DNA of 64,000 nt from Actinoplanes solisilvae (lineage in GTDB: Bacteria; Actinomycetota; Actinomycetes; Mycobacteriales; Micromonosporaceae), in contig NZ_RJAC01000013.1 of the NCBI RefSeq assembly GCF_003999975.1, positions 186,001-250,000 on the forward strand, written 5' to 3'. Below, in pieces: positions 1-7,960 of the stretch. The translations under genes were made by a program, and so were the position numbers. The stretch's first letter is position 1, and the number at the start of each line of letters is the position of its first letter. The notes under the pieces are model-generated. The model was not told the DNA's origin. It searched no databases and saw nothing but the letters and a program-made list of their open reading frames with translations.

Positions 1-142
1 TGATCGCGCCGACGCCCATCGCCGTCAGATGCGTCGCACCGACCGCCTTCTTGAGGCCGTGCCCCTCCTCGGCTGTCTCGGTGATGAGCGACCTGACGTC
101 GCGCACCGCGAAGATGCCCGGCCGTCCCGAAGTCGTGGCCAT
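1..142 (-). CDS. APC-family amino-acid permease, N-terminal fragment
   Basis: Only the first 47 codons lie in the window; the rest runs off the left edge. The ATG at 142 is preceded by a strong GGGAGGGGTGA ribosome site. The segment LKKAVGATHLTAMGVGAI matches the start of the first membrane helix of cationic amino-acid permeases of the APC superfamily, which typically reads L-x-R-x-LG-x-x-D/H-LT-x-GIGAIIG. It would be an integral membrane amino-acid/proton symporter. Substrate cannot be inferred from this much sequence. The family is fairly sure because the N-terminal motif is characteristic, but the gene could be intact or broken beyond the edge. Confidence 0.7.
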   Translation of the reverse strand, partial: MATTSGRPGIFAVRDVRSLITETAEEGHGLKKAVGATHLTAMGVGAI

Positions 143-390
143 GTCACCCCTCCCGTCATCGGTTGGCGCCTATGTGACTTTGGGCATAGGTCCCGGCCAG
201 GCGCAACCGCTGAGCGAGATCGGGCAGGTCGGACTTGTGCTTTCGGTGCCCGCACCCGCTGTCCGCCGGGGCACCGGAAACAGGCGGCAGCCTGCGAGGC
301 AGGGGAAACGCGGGGTACGGTGGCGACGGGCGGGACCCGAGGTGGCGGTGGGTCCGAAACGACAGGGGTTCAGGGGTGGGCGAGGCGGTG
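143..390. other. Divergent promoter region, permease / STAS gene
   Basis: About 250 bp between two divergent genes. A short dyad CCTATG...CATAGG lies at 170-190 in the permease leader. A second dyad, GGACCC...GGGTCC, precedes the STAS gene. No riboswitch class was recognised. No convincing ORF is present. Confidence 0.4.
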
Positions 391-726
391 ATGACCACGC
401 GACGCCAGGCCGACGGCGTGATCGTCGTCGACGTGCGCGGCAGCCTCGACGCGGCCACCGTGGGCGTGCTCCGCGAAACCCTTCTCGGTACGGTGCAGCG
501 TGAACGCCCGATGACGCTGATCGTCGACCTGACGTACGTCACCTTCATGGACTCGCAGGGCATCGGCACTCTCGTCACCGGCTACAACACGGCCCGCGAG
601 GTCGGCACGAAGTTCGTGCTCCGCAACCCCAGCGAATTCGTCCACCGGCAACTGCGGATCACCGGCCTGTCCGAGATGTTCGGGCTCCCGCCGGCCTCGT
701 CGCCGAGCCAGACTTACACCCCCTGA
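391..726 (+). CDS. STAS-domain anti-sigma factor antagonist
   Basis: A 111-residue single-domain STAS protein of the SpoIIAA/RsbV class. Members bind anti-sigma kinases and, when dephosphorylated, release a sigma factor. The conserved strand-loop-helix core is visible as LIVDLTYVTFMDSQGIGTLV, where the serine of DSQG occupies the usual phosphorylation position (D-S/T-x-G). ATG 391 is chosen; in-frame GTGs at 388 and 376 are possible, and 376 has an AGGGG seven bases upstream. Length fits the family (about 110). There is no neighbouring anti-sigma kinase, so its partner is elsewhere; a second STAS gene at 20110-20454 and a SpoIIE-like phosphatase at 28448-30307 are in this window. Confident on family, not on partner. 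Confidence 0.85.
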   Translation: MTTRRQADGVIVVDVRGSLDAATVGVLRETLLGTVQRERPMTLIVDLTYVTFMDSQGIGTLVTGYNTAREVGTKFVLRNPSEFVHRQLRITGLSEMFGLPPASSPSQTYTP

Positions 727-750
727 ACCACCTGCCCTAGAAGCCGCGCG

Positions 751-780
751 AAGGCACCGATCCGCCGTTAAGGTGCCTTT
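751..780 (+). terminator. Hairpin ending the STAS gene and covering the next ribosome site
   Basis: Arms AAGGCACC (751-758) and GGTGCCTT (772-779) form an 8-bp stem followed by T. It resembles an intrinsic terminator for the STAS gene. The right arm contains the AAGGTG that serves the esterase ATG at 782, so the same hairpin could hide that ribosome site when transcription reads through. Confidence 0.6.
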
Positions 781-781
781 C

Positions 782-1576
782 ATGGAGCGGGCGGCAGTAG
801 CGGGCATCGACCACCCCGCCCGCCTGCGACGCGAACCTGACTGGTGGACCCTGCCCGCCGCGGCCGGCACCTGGTGGACTCTCGACCTGCCGGTGAAAGC
901 ACTGCGAACCGACCTGACCGCGCGCGTCTGGTCACCCGCCGACCCGACCGACCACGTGCTGGTCGCCCACGACGGCCCCGACTACGACAAGCACGCCGAC
1001 CTCGGTCGCTTCGTGGCCGCCTCGATCACCGGGGGCCGCATCGAACCGTGCCACCTGGTTTTGCTGCCGGCGGGTGACCGCAACGACTGGTACGCGGCCC
1101 TCCCGGCGTACGCCCGGGGTCTGGGCCTGGAAATTCTGCCGAGGCTGACCGACCGTCTCTCGTCGGGGCGACCGGTGGCGGCCATCGGCGCGTCGCTCGG
1201 CGCGCTCGCGCTGCTGCACTGCCAGCGCGCCTACCCCGAGCTGCTCGGCGGGCTGTTCCTGCAGTCGGGCAGCTTCTTCCAGCCCCGCTTCGACAAGCAG
1301 GAATCGAAGTTCGCCCGCTACCTGGCCATCGTCCGCTGGACCGGCCGGGTGCTGCGCGGCACCGACGGCCCGGACGCCGGCCACCCCGTGCCGACGACGA
1401 TGACCTGCGGAAGGCTCGAGGAGAACCTCGCGAACAACCGGAGCATGGCCGAGGCGCTGCGTGCCCAGGGCTACCCGGTGAGCTTCGCTCAGATCGAGGG
1501 CGGCCACGACTGGCCGGCGTGGCGCGACGCTCTCGACCCCCATCTGACATCCCTGCTCAGGAGGCTCAACCCCTAG
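782..1576 (+). CDS. Esterase / alpha-beta hydrolase (enterochelin-esterase-like fold)
   Basis: A 264-residue soluble protein with a serine-esterase layout: nucleophile elbow G-A-S-L-G near residue 137 and the catalytic histidine in the C-terminal GGHDWPAW motif, which is typical of the esterase D / enterochelin-esterase (PF00756) group. There is no signal peptide, so it probably acts in the cytoplasm. ATG 782 follows AAGGTG by seven bases; a GTG nine bases upstream is less likely. It is followed after 54 bp by an ATP-grasp protein on the same strand, suggesting co-transcription and a shared pathway in which one enzyme makes and the other trims an amide or ester. Substrate unknown. Confidence 0.8.
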   Translation: MERAAVAGIDHPARLRREPDWWTLPAAAGTWWTLDLPVKALRTDLTARVWSPADPTDHVLVAHDGPDYDKHADLGRFVAASITGGRIEPCHLVLLPAGDRNDWYAALPAYARGLGLEILPRLTDRLSSGRPVAAIGASLGALALLHCQRAYPELLGGLFLQSGSFFQPRFDKQESKFARYLAIVRWTGRVLRGTDGPDAGHPVPTTMTCGRLEENLANNRSMAEALRAQGYPVSFAQIEGGHDWPAWRDALDPHLTSLLRRLNP

Positions 1577-1630
1577 CCATCCAACCGCACCGCCCGCCAC
1601 CCCTAAGCGGACTGAAGACTGGAGATTCCT

Positions 1631-2872
1631 GTGGCCGACGTCGAGCACACCATCGGACTTTTGCTAGGAACGGAAGACGACTGGCCGCGCGCTTTCGAGG
1701 CCCTGATGCGCAGGCTGGGAATCATCGGCGGCCCCGACGGAAAATCGCACCGCGTCTCCTCGGAACGCGTCACCATCGAACCTTTCAACCTGCGCGACCG
1801 CCCCCGTCATGACCTGGTCATCGACCGGCTCGCCTACTGGTATTACCACCCCCGCGAGTGGCTCAAGAAAATCGCGCTGATGGACGACGTCTACCTGCTC
1901 AACAGCCCGTTCACCTTCCAGTCGATGGAGAAACACGCGGCCTACTGCGCGATGATCCGGCTGGGCCTCAAGGTCCCCGAAACGGTCCTGGTGCCCTACA
2001 AGAACCCCTTGGACAACAGCCGGTACGCCTACACGGCCGCGCGTTACAACCAGGCGTTCGACCTCGACGCGACAGCGGCGCAGGTGGGCTATCCGATGTA
2101 TATGAAGCCGTACGACGGCGGCGCGTGGGTCGGCGTCTCGAAGATCCGCAACCCGGACGAACTGCACGCGGCGTACGACGCCTCGGGCGAGCGGCTGATG
2201 CACCTGCAGGCGTCAGTCGAGGGATATGACGTGTTCGCCCGCTCGCTGACCATCGGCCCCGAGACAATGGTCATGAAGTTCCGCCCGGAACAGCCGATGC
2301 ACGCCCGTTACGAGGTCGACCACGGCTTCCTCGGGGCGGAGGCGGGCGACGAAGTGGTGACGATCTCGAGACTGGTGAACGCGTTCTTCCGCTGGGAGTT
2401 CAATTCCTGCGAGTCGCTGGTGCGCGGCAACGACGTGCACCCGATCGACTACGCCAACGCCTGCCCCGACGTGGCGATCACGTCGCTGCACTATTACTTC
2501 CCGTGGGCCATGTCGGCTTTGCTGCGGTGGTCCGTGTTCTGCGTCGTGACCGGGCGTAAACCGAGGCTCGACACCGACACATCGGCCTATTTCGCCATCG
2601 CCGATGACCCTTCGTTGTCCTATGAGGAGAAGCTCGCCGCATATCGGAAGCTGGCCGACGACTACTTCGAGGCCGACCGGTACGCCGAATTCTGCGAGAG
2701 GTATCTGGGGAACATCGACGAGATCGTCTACCAGTGGGTGACTTCGGACGAGTTCCAATCGTTGTTGCGCGAGACCGTGAGGGCCACCTATCCGGTGCAT
2801 GAGCACGAGAAGTTCCAAGCCCACTTCGGTGGCCTGATCGATGCCTGGGTGAGTGACAACGCCCGGGGGTAG
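1631..2872 (+). CDS. ATP-grasp-like ligase of unknown substrate
   Basis: A 413-residue protein. The central segment VGYPMYMKPYDGGAWVGVSK with the following acidic turn resembles the ATP-grasp B-domain of carboxylate-amine ligases, where lysine binds phosphate. A later stretch around FRWEFNSCESL and the PIDYANACPDV segment, containing the acidic and Asn residues expected of metal binding, supports this. No lipoyl, biotin or carrier domain is present. GTG 1631 is preceded by TGGAG at a good distance. The gene follows the PF00756-type esterase on the same strand. The two together look like a small biosynthetic or modification unit. The fold call is moderately sure; the substrate is not deducible. 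Confidence 0.65.
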   Translation: MADVEHTIGLLLGTEDDWPRAFEALMRRLGIIGGPDGKSHRVSSERVTIEPFNLRDRPRHDLVIDRLAYWYYHPREWLKKIALMDDVYLLNSPFTFQSMEKHAAYCAMIRLGLKVPETVLVPYKNPLDNSRYAYTAARYNQAFDLDATAAQVGYPMYMKPYDGGAWVGVSKIRNPDELHAAYDASGERLMHLQASVEGYDVFARSLTIGPETMVMKFRPEQPMHARYEVDHGFLGAEAGDEVVTISRLVNAFFRWEFNSCESLVRGNDVHPIDYANACPDVAITSLHYYFPWAMSALLRWSVFCVVTGRKPRLDTDTSAYFAIADDPSLSYEEKLAAYRKLADDYFEADRYAEFCERYLGNIDEIVYQWVTSDEFQSLLRETVRATYPVHEHEKFQAHFGGLIDAWVSDNARG

Positions 2873-2919
2873 GCAGCCGGTCCTCAAGGCTTGTCACACC
2901 CCCGGGCTAGGGTTTCAGC

Positions 2920-3363
2920 GTGAGGATCCAGATCGAGGGACGAGACCTGCCGGCCACCAAAGATGGCCCACAGGCCGACGCCCTACGCCTGGCCAACGTG
3001 CACGTCGGCGTCCAACGGGCCAAAGAGGTGGTCGACCGCTACCCGGCCTGGGCCGACAAGACCACCTGGCACCTGGCGATCACCTCACGCGAGGTCGACG
3101 GCCTCCTCGACGTCGGAGGCGACTGGGTCCACGGCCGTCCAGGAGCCCGCTTCCTCTACCTGAGCTGGGGAAACGTAACCGGCACGACCTTCGAGATGTT
3201 CCGCCGGGCCAAGCTGATGTTCACCGACATCCCCACCGATCTGCTGAGGGCGGCCCACGACGGCAACGACGTCCTGACCGCCGGGCTGGGCCTGACCGAC
3301 CTGGCGGGTGGGCCGATCTGCGCACGGGTCCGCCCACCCGCGATCACCTGGTCGCTGCAGTGA
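2920..3363 (+). CDS. DUF5990 family protein
   Basis: A 147-residue protein beginning MRIQIEGRDLP and containing NVHVGVQRAKEV and VHGRPGARFLYLSWG, the recurring segments I associate with DUF5990. Function is unknown. It is small, soluble and without signal peptide. GTG 2920 is the natural start. Its TGA stop at 3361-3363 overlaps the GTG of the SNF2 helicase at 3360, a GTGA overlap implying translational coupling. This suggests it serves with the helicase, for example as a regulator or adaptor, but that is inference from spacing alone. Confidence 0.75.
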   Translation: MRIQIEGRDLPATKDGPQADALRLANVHVGVQRAKEVVDRYPAWADKTTWHLAITSREVDGLLDVGGDWVHGRPGARFLYLSWGNVTGTTFEMFRRAKLMFTDIPTDLLRAAHDGNDVLTAGLGLTDLAGGPICARVRPPAITWSLQ

Positions 3364-6278
3364 CCGACCTGGTGACGGCCGAGGTCCGCGTCCTGCACGC
3401 TTTCATCGGCCACGACGGCACGATCAACCTCTGGGCCGAGGCCGGCCCGCACGACGCACCCCAGGGCGGCCACCCCTTCGCCCTTCCCGCAGAGAGACTC
3501 CCGACGGGAGAGCCGAGGCCCCCAGCGACCCTGCTGCTGCCGTCCACGACCACCGGCCCCCTGCCCTCCCCGCAGATGGGCCTTCCCCCGAGGCGAGGCA
3601 CCCCGCGGCTACGCCCCTGGCAGGTGCCGGCGGTCACGGTCCCGTTCCTCGACGACGACGTCACCGCGGAATTCGACGGCCGCCTGGGCCGCGACGTCGA
3701 ATGGCTCCTGGAGCTGTGCGAGTTCGCCGCCGACCTGGTCCGCCGCGGCCGCGTCCTCCCCGCCGTCCACCCTCACGGCCCAGCCGCACGGTGGCGACCG
3801 GTCCTGGCCGGCTACGACGCACTCCACCGTGACGACCTCCTGCAGAGGCTCCCCGCCGCGGCCCGGGCCGAACGCGCCCACACGAACGAGGACGCCCTGG
3901 CCGTAGCCCTCGACCGTCTCGTCGACGGCCTGGTCCGTACGCGGCTGGCCGAGCAGGGGGTGAGCCTCGGCCACGGATGGCTGGCCGCCCTGACCGGGGA
4001 GCCGGAGTTCTCCGCCGCTCCCGCGCTGGCCGACGAACTGGCCGACCGCCTCGAGCGCTGGCACACGAGCGCGATCACCGGCGCCGCCGTACGGCTGTGT
4101 TTCCGCCTGACCCGCCTGGACGAGGTGGAGACCGACGAGCCGCCGCGTGACGCCTGGCTGCTCGAGTTCCTGCTGCAGGCCGTCGACGAGCCGAGTGCCC
4201 TGGTCACCGCGGCCGACGTCTGGCGTGACAGCTATGCGCCGCTGCGCCGCTGGACCAGCCACCCGCAGGAACGGCTGCTCGGCGGGCTGGGGAGGGCGGC
4301 CCGGCTCTATCCCGATCTCGAGGCGGCGCTGCGGGTTCCCCGCCCGATCGACATGGTGCTCGACACCGAGGAGGCGCATCGCTTCCTGAGCCACGCCGCC
4401 ACGCTGGAGGAGGCGGGTTACGGCGTGCTGCTGCCGGCCTGGTGGCGTGATCGGCCCAGCCTCGGGCTCGGGCTCAACCTGCGGCCCCGCGATCCGATCC
4501 CGGCCGTGCTGCGCGATCAGACCGCCGACCTGCGCCATCTCGTCGACTACGACTGGGGGCTGGCACTGGGCGGGCGGGTCCTCACCACCGAGGAACTCGG
4601 CGACCTGGCCAAGGCCAAAGTTCCTCTCGTACGGATGAGGGGGCGCTGGGTCTACCTCGATGCCGAGCGGCTCGACGCGGGGTTGCGGTTCCTGGCGCGC
4701 GGCGGCGGCACGATGAGCGCGGGCCGTGCGCTCGGGATGATCAAGCTGTTGCCGCCCGAGGAACTGCCGTTGCCGGTCACGGCGACGAGCGGTGAGGGGT
4801 GGGCGGCGCGGCTGCTGGCTGGTGATCTGGAGCGGCAGCTCGAGCTGCTCGAGGCGCCGGCGGAATTGAGGGGCGAGCTCCGGCCGTACCAGAAACGGGG
4901 TTTCTCCTGGTTGGCCTTTCTCGACGGGCTGGGGCTGGGGGCGTGCCTCGCCGACGACATGGGGCTGGGCAAGACCGTGCAGTTGCTGGCGCTGCTGCTG
5001 CACAAACGCAACGGGCCGGCGCTGCTGCTGTGCCCGCTCTCGGTGCTCGGCAACTGGCAGCGGGAGGCGGCCCGGTTCGCGCCGACGTTGCGGGTCGAGG
5101 TGCTGCACGGCGCCGACCGGCCCGACGTGAAGGCGCTGGCCGGCGCCGATGTCGTGCTGACCACCTATTCAACCGCTGTACGCGACGCCGATCAGCTCGC
5201 CGCGATCGAGTGGGACCGGGTCGTGCTCGACGAGGCGCAGCATGTGAAGAACAGCGCGAGTGCGGCGGCGCGGGCGATCCGGCGGTTCCCGTCGCGCATG
5301 CGGATCGCGCTGACCGGCACTCCGGTGGAGAACCGGCTGGCCGAGCTCTGGTCGATCCTCGACTACCTGAACCCGGGCGTGCTGGCGTCGGCGCACACGT
5401 TCCGGGCGCGGTTCGCCGTGCCGATCGAGCGGTACGCCGACGAGGAAGCGGCCTCGCGGCTGCGGCAGGCGACCCGGCCATACCTGCTGCGCCGGGTCAA
5501 GAGCGACCCGATCGTCATCAACGACCTGCCCGACAAGCAGCACGTACGGCATCTGTGCGGGCTGACGGTGGAACAGAGCACCCTCTACCGCGCGATCCTC
5601 GACGAGATGACGACCCGTCTCGCCGAAAGCAAGGACCGGTGGAACAAGGGGATCGTGCTGGCCGCGATGACCAAGCTGAAGCAGGCCTGCGTGCACCCGG
5701 CGCTGCTGCTCGGCGACGGTTCGGCGTTGCCGGGGCGGTCGGGCAAGCTCGAACGGCTCGAGGAGATCCTCGACGGCGCGCTGGCCCAGGGGGAGAGCGT
5801 GCTGTGCTTCACGCAGTTCGCGAAGTTCGGCGCGATGCTGACCCCGCATCTCGCGGCGCGGTTCGGCGTGCCGGTGCGCTACCTGCACGGCGGCACCCCG
5901 CGCGGCGCCCGCGACGAGATGGTCGCGTCGTTCCAGGCCGACGAGCGCCCGGGGATCTTCGTGCTGTCGTTGAAGGCCGGCGGCACCGGCCTGAACCTGA
6001 CGGCGGCCAACCATGTGGTGCACGTCGACCGGTGGTGGAACCCGGCCACCGAGGATCAGGCGACCGACCGGGCGTTCCGCATCGGGCAGCGCCGCGACGT
6101 GCGGGTGCACACGCTGGTCTGCCTGGGCACGCTCGAGGAACGCATCGACCGGCTGCTGGCCGACAAGGGAGTGCTGGCCGCCCGCGTGGTCGGCAACGGC
6201 GAGAGCTGGTTGTCGGCACTGTCCACCACCGACCTGCGCGACCTGCTCACGCTCGCCCCGGAGGCCATCGTTGACTGA
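3360..6278 (+). CDS. SNF2-family DEAD/DEAH-like helicase
   Basis: A 972-residue SWI2/SNF2 ATPase. The first half (to about residue 500) is the bacterial SNF2-associated region. Motif I DDMGLGKT lies near residues 531-540, motif II is LDEAQH near 623, motif III is LTGTPVENR, and the C-terminal RecA lobe has GGTGLNLTAANHVVH and motif VI ATDRAFRIGQ near 900. Members use ATP to translocate on double-stranded DNA, remodelling nucleoprotein or stalled RNA polymerase (RapA/HepA group). The start is GTG 3360, overlapping the DUF5990 stop; an upstream in-frame extension exists but reads as an overlapping artefact. The stop overlaps the start of a SWIM zinc-finger gene. All motifs look intact. Confidence 0.93.
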   Translation: MTDLVTAEVRVLHAFIGHDGTINLWAEAGPHDAPQGGHPFALPAERLPTGEPRPPATLLLPSTTTGPLPSPQMGLPPRRGTPRLRPWQVPAVTVPFLDDDVTAEFDGRLGRDVEWLLELCEFAADLVRRGRVLPAVHPHGPAARWRPVLAGYDALHRDDLLQRLPAAARAERAHTNEDALAVALDRLVDGLVRTRLAEQGVSLGHGWLAALTGEPEFSAAPALADELADRLERWHTSAITGAAVRLCFRLTRLDEVETDEPPRDAWLLEFLLQAVDEPSALVTAADVWRDSYAPLRRWTSHPQERLLGGLGRAARLYPDLEAALRVPRPIDMVLDTEEAHRFLSHAATLEEAGYGVLLPAWWRDRPSLGLGLNLRPRDPIPAVLRDQTADLRHLVDYDWGLALGGRVLTTEELGDLAKAKVPLVRMRGRWVYLDAERLDAGLRFLARGGGTMSAGRALGMIKLLPPEELPLPVTATSGEGWAARLLAGDLERQLELLEAPAELRGELRPYQKRGFSWLAFLDGLGLGACLADDMGLGKTVQLLALLLHKRNGPALLLCPLSVLGNWQREAARFAPTLRVEVLHGADRPDVKALAGADVVLTTYSTAVRDADQLAAIEWDRVVLDEAQHVKNSASAAARAIRRFPSRMRIALTGTPVENRLAELWSILDYLNPGVLASAHTFRARFAVPIERYADEEAASRLRQATRPYLLRRVKSDPIVINDLPDKQHVRHLCGLTVEQSTLYRAILDEMTTRLAESKDRWNKGIVLAAMTKLKQACVHPALLLGDGSALPGRSGKLERLEEILDGALAQGESVLCFTQFAKFGAMLTPHLAARFGVPVRYLHGGTPRGARDEMVASFQADERPGIFVLSLKAGGTGLNLTAANHVVHVDRWWNPATEDQATDRAFRIGQRRDVRVHTLVCLGTLEERIDRLLADKGVLAARVVGNGESWLSALSTTDLRDLLTLAPEAIVD

Positions 6279-7029
6279 CGACCGGCTGGCTGTCGCCCTT
6301 CTCGGCACGTTCGAGTCGCTGCGGATGGGCCCCACGTTCGCGCGCGGCCGCCGTGACGAGCGGGCAGGCCACGTACGCAGTCTGACGATCTCGGGCAGCC
6401 TCGTCGTCGCGCAGGTGCGGGGGCCGGACGACGCGCAGGCCTTCCGGGCGCGCATCGCCGTGCGGTCGTTCGGCGCGTCCGAGTGGGCGGCGGCCGAGGC
6501 CAGGCTGGCGGGGGAGGCGCGCTATGTGGCGCAGTTGCTCGACGGGCGCATGCCGGACGGGATCGGGTCGGTCTTCGCCGAGGCCGGGCTGAGCCTGGTG
6601 CCGCTCTCGCTCGACGAGGTGGCGATGGACTGCTCGTGCGAGCGCTGGCCGATGCCGTGCGTCCACCTCGCCGCGACGTGTTACGCGCTGGCCCGCAGTT
6701 TCCAGGAGGATCCGTTCGGCGCTTTCGCCTGGCGCGGGCGCGGCCGCGATGAGCTTCTCGCCCACCTGCGTGAACTTCGCAGCGCGCAGGCGGTCACCGC
6801 CCAGGAGTCCGTCGAGGCCGCTCCGGCGGGGAGTCCGGAGGACATCGGGGACTTCTGGGGATCGTCGGTCGCCACGAGGGTGCCGGTCGGAGGGCGGCCC
6901 GGGGCCGCGACCAGGCCCGACGCTCTGCTCGACCAGCTTGATCCGCCGCCGCTCGCGCAGGAGGGGCAGCCGATCGTCGACGTGTTGCGGCCGGCCTATC
7001 TGGCCCTTCCAGAGCAGGGAACACGGTAG
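6271..7029 (+). CDS. SWIM zinc-finger protein
   Basis: A 252-residue protein with a SWIM finger, CSCERWPMPCVH at residues 121-132, matching C-x-C-x(n)-C-x-H. SWIM domains bind zinc and are thought to contact DNA or protein partners; SNF2 helicases with a separate SWIM partner gene are a recurrent bacterial pairing. The TTG at 6271 overlaps the helicase stop by 8 bp, so translation is probably coupled. No other start fits between the stop and the conserved N-terminal TDDRLAVALLG. The C-terminal third is less structured and Pro/Gly-rich. Likely the DNA- or RNA-polymerase-binding partner of the helicase. Confidence 0.88.
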   Translation: MTDDRLAVALLGTFESLRMGPTFARGRRDERAGHVRSLTISGSLVVAQVRGPDDAQAFRARIAVRSFGASEWAAAEARLAGEARYVAQLLDGRMPDGIGSVFAEAGLSLVPLSLDEVAMDCSCERWPMPCVHLAATCYALARSFQEDPFGAFAWRGRGRDELLAHLRELRSAQAVTAQESVEAAPAGSPEDIGDFWGSSVATRVPVGGRPGAATRPDALLDQLDPPPLAQEGQPIVDVLRPAYLALPEQGTR

Positions 7030-7141
7030 TGCGGACGATGTAGCTCCACGATCGGGTTACGCGATTCGAAACCTTCCCGTGACCTATGGGGCGCATGGTC
7101 TTCTTCTCCCGACATGGCGTTTTGTCAAGAGAAGGTGTGAA

Positions 7142-7903
7142 ATGAACCGTTTTTCCCGGATTCTCACTGTCGCCGGTGTCGGCGTCCTCGCCGGCGTCAC
7201 CGTCGGGGCCGGCCCGGCCATGGCGTCGATCGGCGCGGCCGCCCAGCAGGGTGGCGACCGTGACCGGGTCGTCCGGCACTTCAGCAACCCGCGCGAGTGC
7301 GTCAACGCCGGCCGCATCGGCGAGAGGCTCGGCAACTGGGACGACTTCGAGTGCGACCAGGTCGGGCGCCGCACCTGGGCCCTCGAGGTCGAGCGGGACC
7401 ACGACGGCTTCCCGTTCGGTGGCCGGGACCGGTTCCGCGGCGACGGTGCGTTCCGCGTCAGCGTTCACCACAGCGGCTTCCGCGTCCGCGGCGACCGTGA
7501 CGACTTCGACGACCGTGACGACTTCGGCGACCGTGACGACTTCGGCGACCGCGACGGCTTCGACGACCTCGACGGCGACTTCGACCTCCGTGGCGACGAC
7601 CGTGACCGTGACCGCGACCGCGACGACGTTGACGCGGGTGACGACGGTGACACCGACGCTGACGCTGCGGCCGACGCGAACGCCGACGCCGACTGCACCT
7701 GCGCGGACGACAAGCCGGTCAAGGCCGACAAGCCGGTCAAGGTCAAGGGCGACAAGCCGGTCAAGAACAAGCCCGTCAAGACCAAGCCGGTCAAGGCCGA
7801 CAAGGACGACGACACCACGGCCGACGCGGACGGCGACAAGGGCTACAACAAGGACCGCAACAAGGACCGCGAGCCGGTCAAGGACGACGCCGGCGACGAG
7901 TGA
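7142..7903 (+). CDS. Secreted Asp-rich protein with DRDDF and KPVK repeats
   Basis: A 253-residue protein with a clear Sec signal peptide (positive MNRFSR start, hydrophobic stretch, cleavage near AMA-S at about residue 27). A globular part of about 80 residues carries two cysteines (ECVN and FECDQ). It is followed by acidic repeats (DDRDDFGDRDDF and DRDRDRD) and then a Lys/Pro repeat block with at least six KPVK motifs, and an acidic C-terminus. The alternating acidic and basic low-complexity suggests calcium binding or cell-wall/polyanion attachment, but this is inference. ATG 7142 has AGAAGGTG upstream. No family recognised. Confidence 0.75.
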   Translation: MNRFSRILTVAGVGVLAGVTVGAGPAMASIGAAAQQGGDRDRVVRHFSNPRECVNAGRIGERLGNWDDFECDQVGRRTWALEVERDHDGFPFGGRDRFRGDGAFRVSVHHSGFRVRGDRDDFDDRDDFGDRDDFGDRDGFDDLDGDFDLRGDDRDRDRDRDDVDAGDDGDTDADAAADANADADCTCADDKPVKADKPVKVKGDKPVKNKPVKTKPVKADKDDDTTADADGDKGYNKDRNKDREPVKDDAGDE

Positions 7904-7922
7904 CGTAGCTCCAGCCGACGGG

Positions 7923-7952
7923 CGAGCCACGGCCCCGAGGGGTCGTGGCTCG
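7923..7952. terminator. Bidirectional hairpin terminator
   Basis: CGAGCCACG (7923-7931) pairs with CGTGGCTCG (7944-7952); the interior pairs as well, so the stem reaches about 12 bp with a four-base loop. It sits between convergent genes and can serve both. Confidence 0.75.
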
Positions 7953-7960
7953 TTCGCGTC

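Noticed and set aside
143..390. Possible riboswitch in the permease leader
   Set aside because: Short dyads are present, but no conserved riboswitch core was recognised.
2853..3359. N-terminal extension of SNF2 helicase
   Set aside because: This stretch overlaps the DUF5990 gene in another frame and has no helicase similarity; GTG 3360 gives normal coupling.
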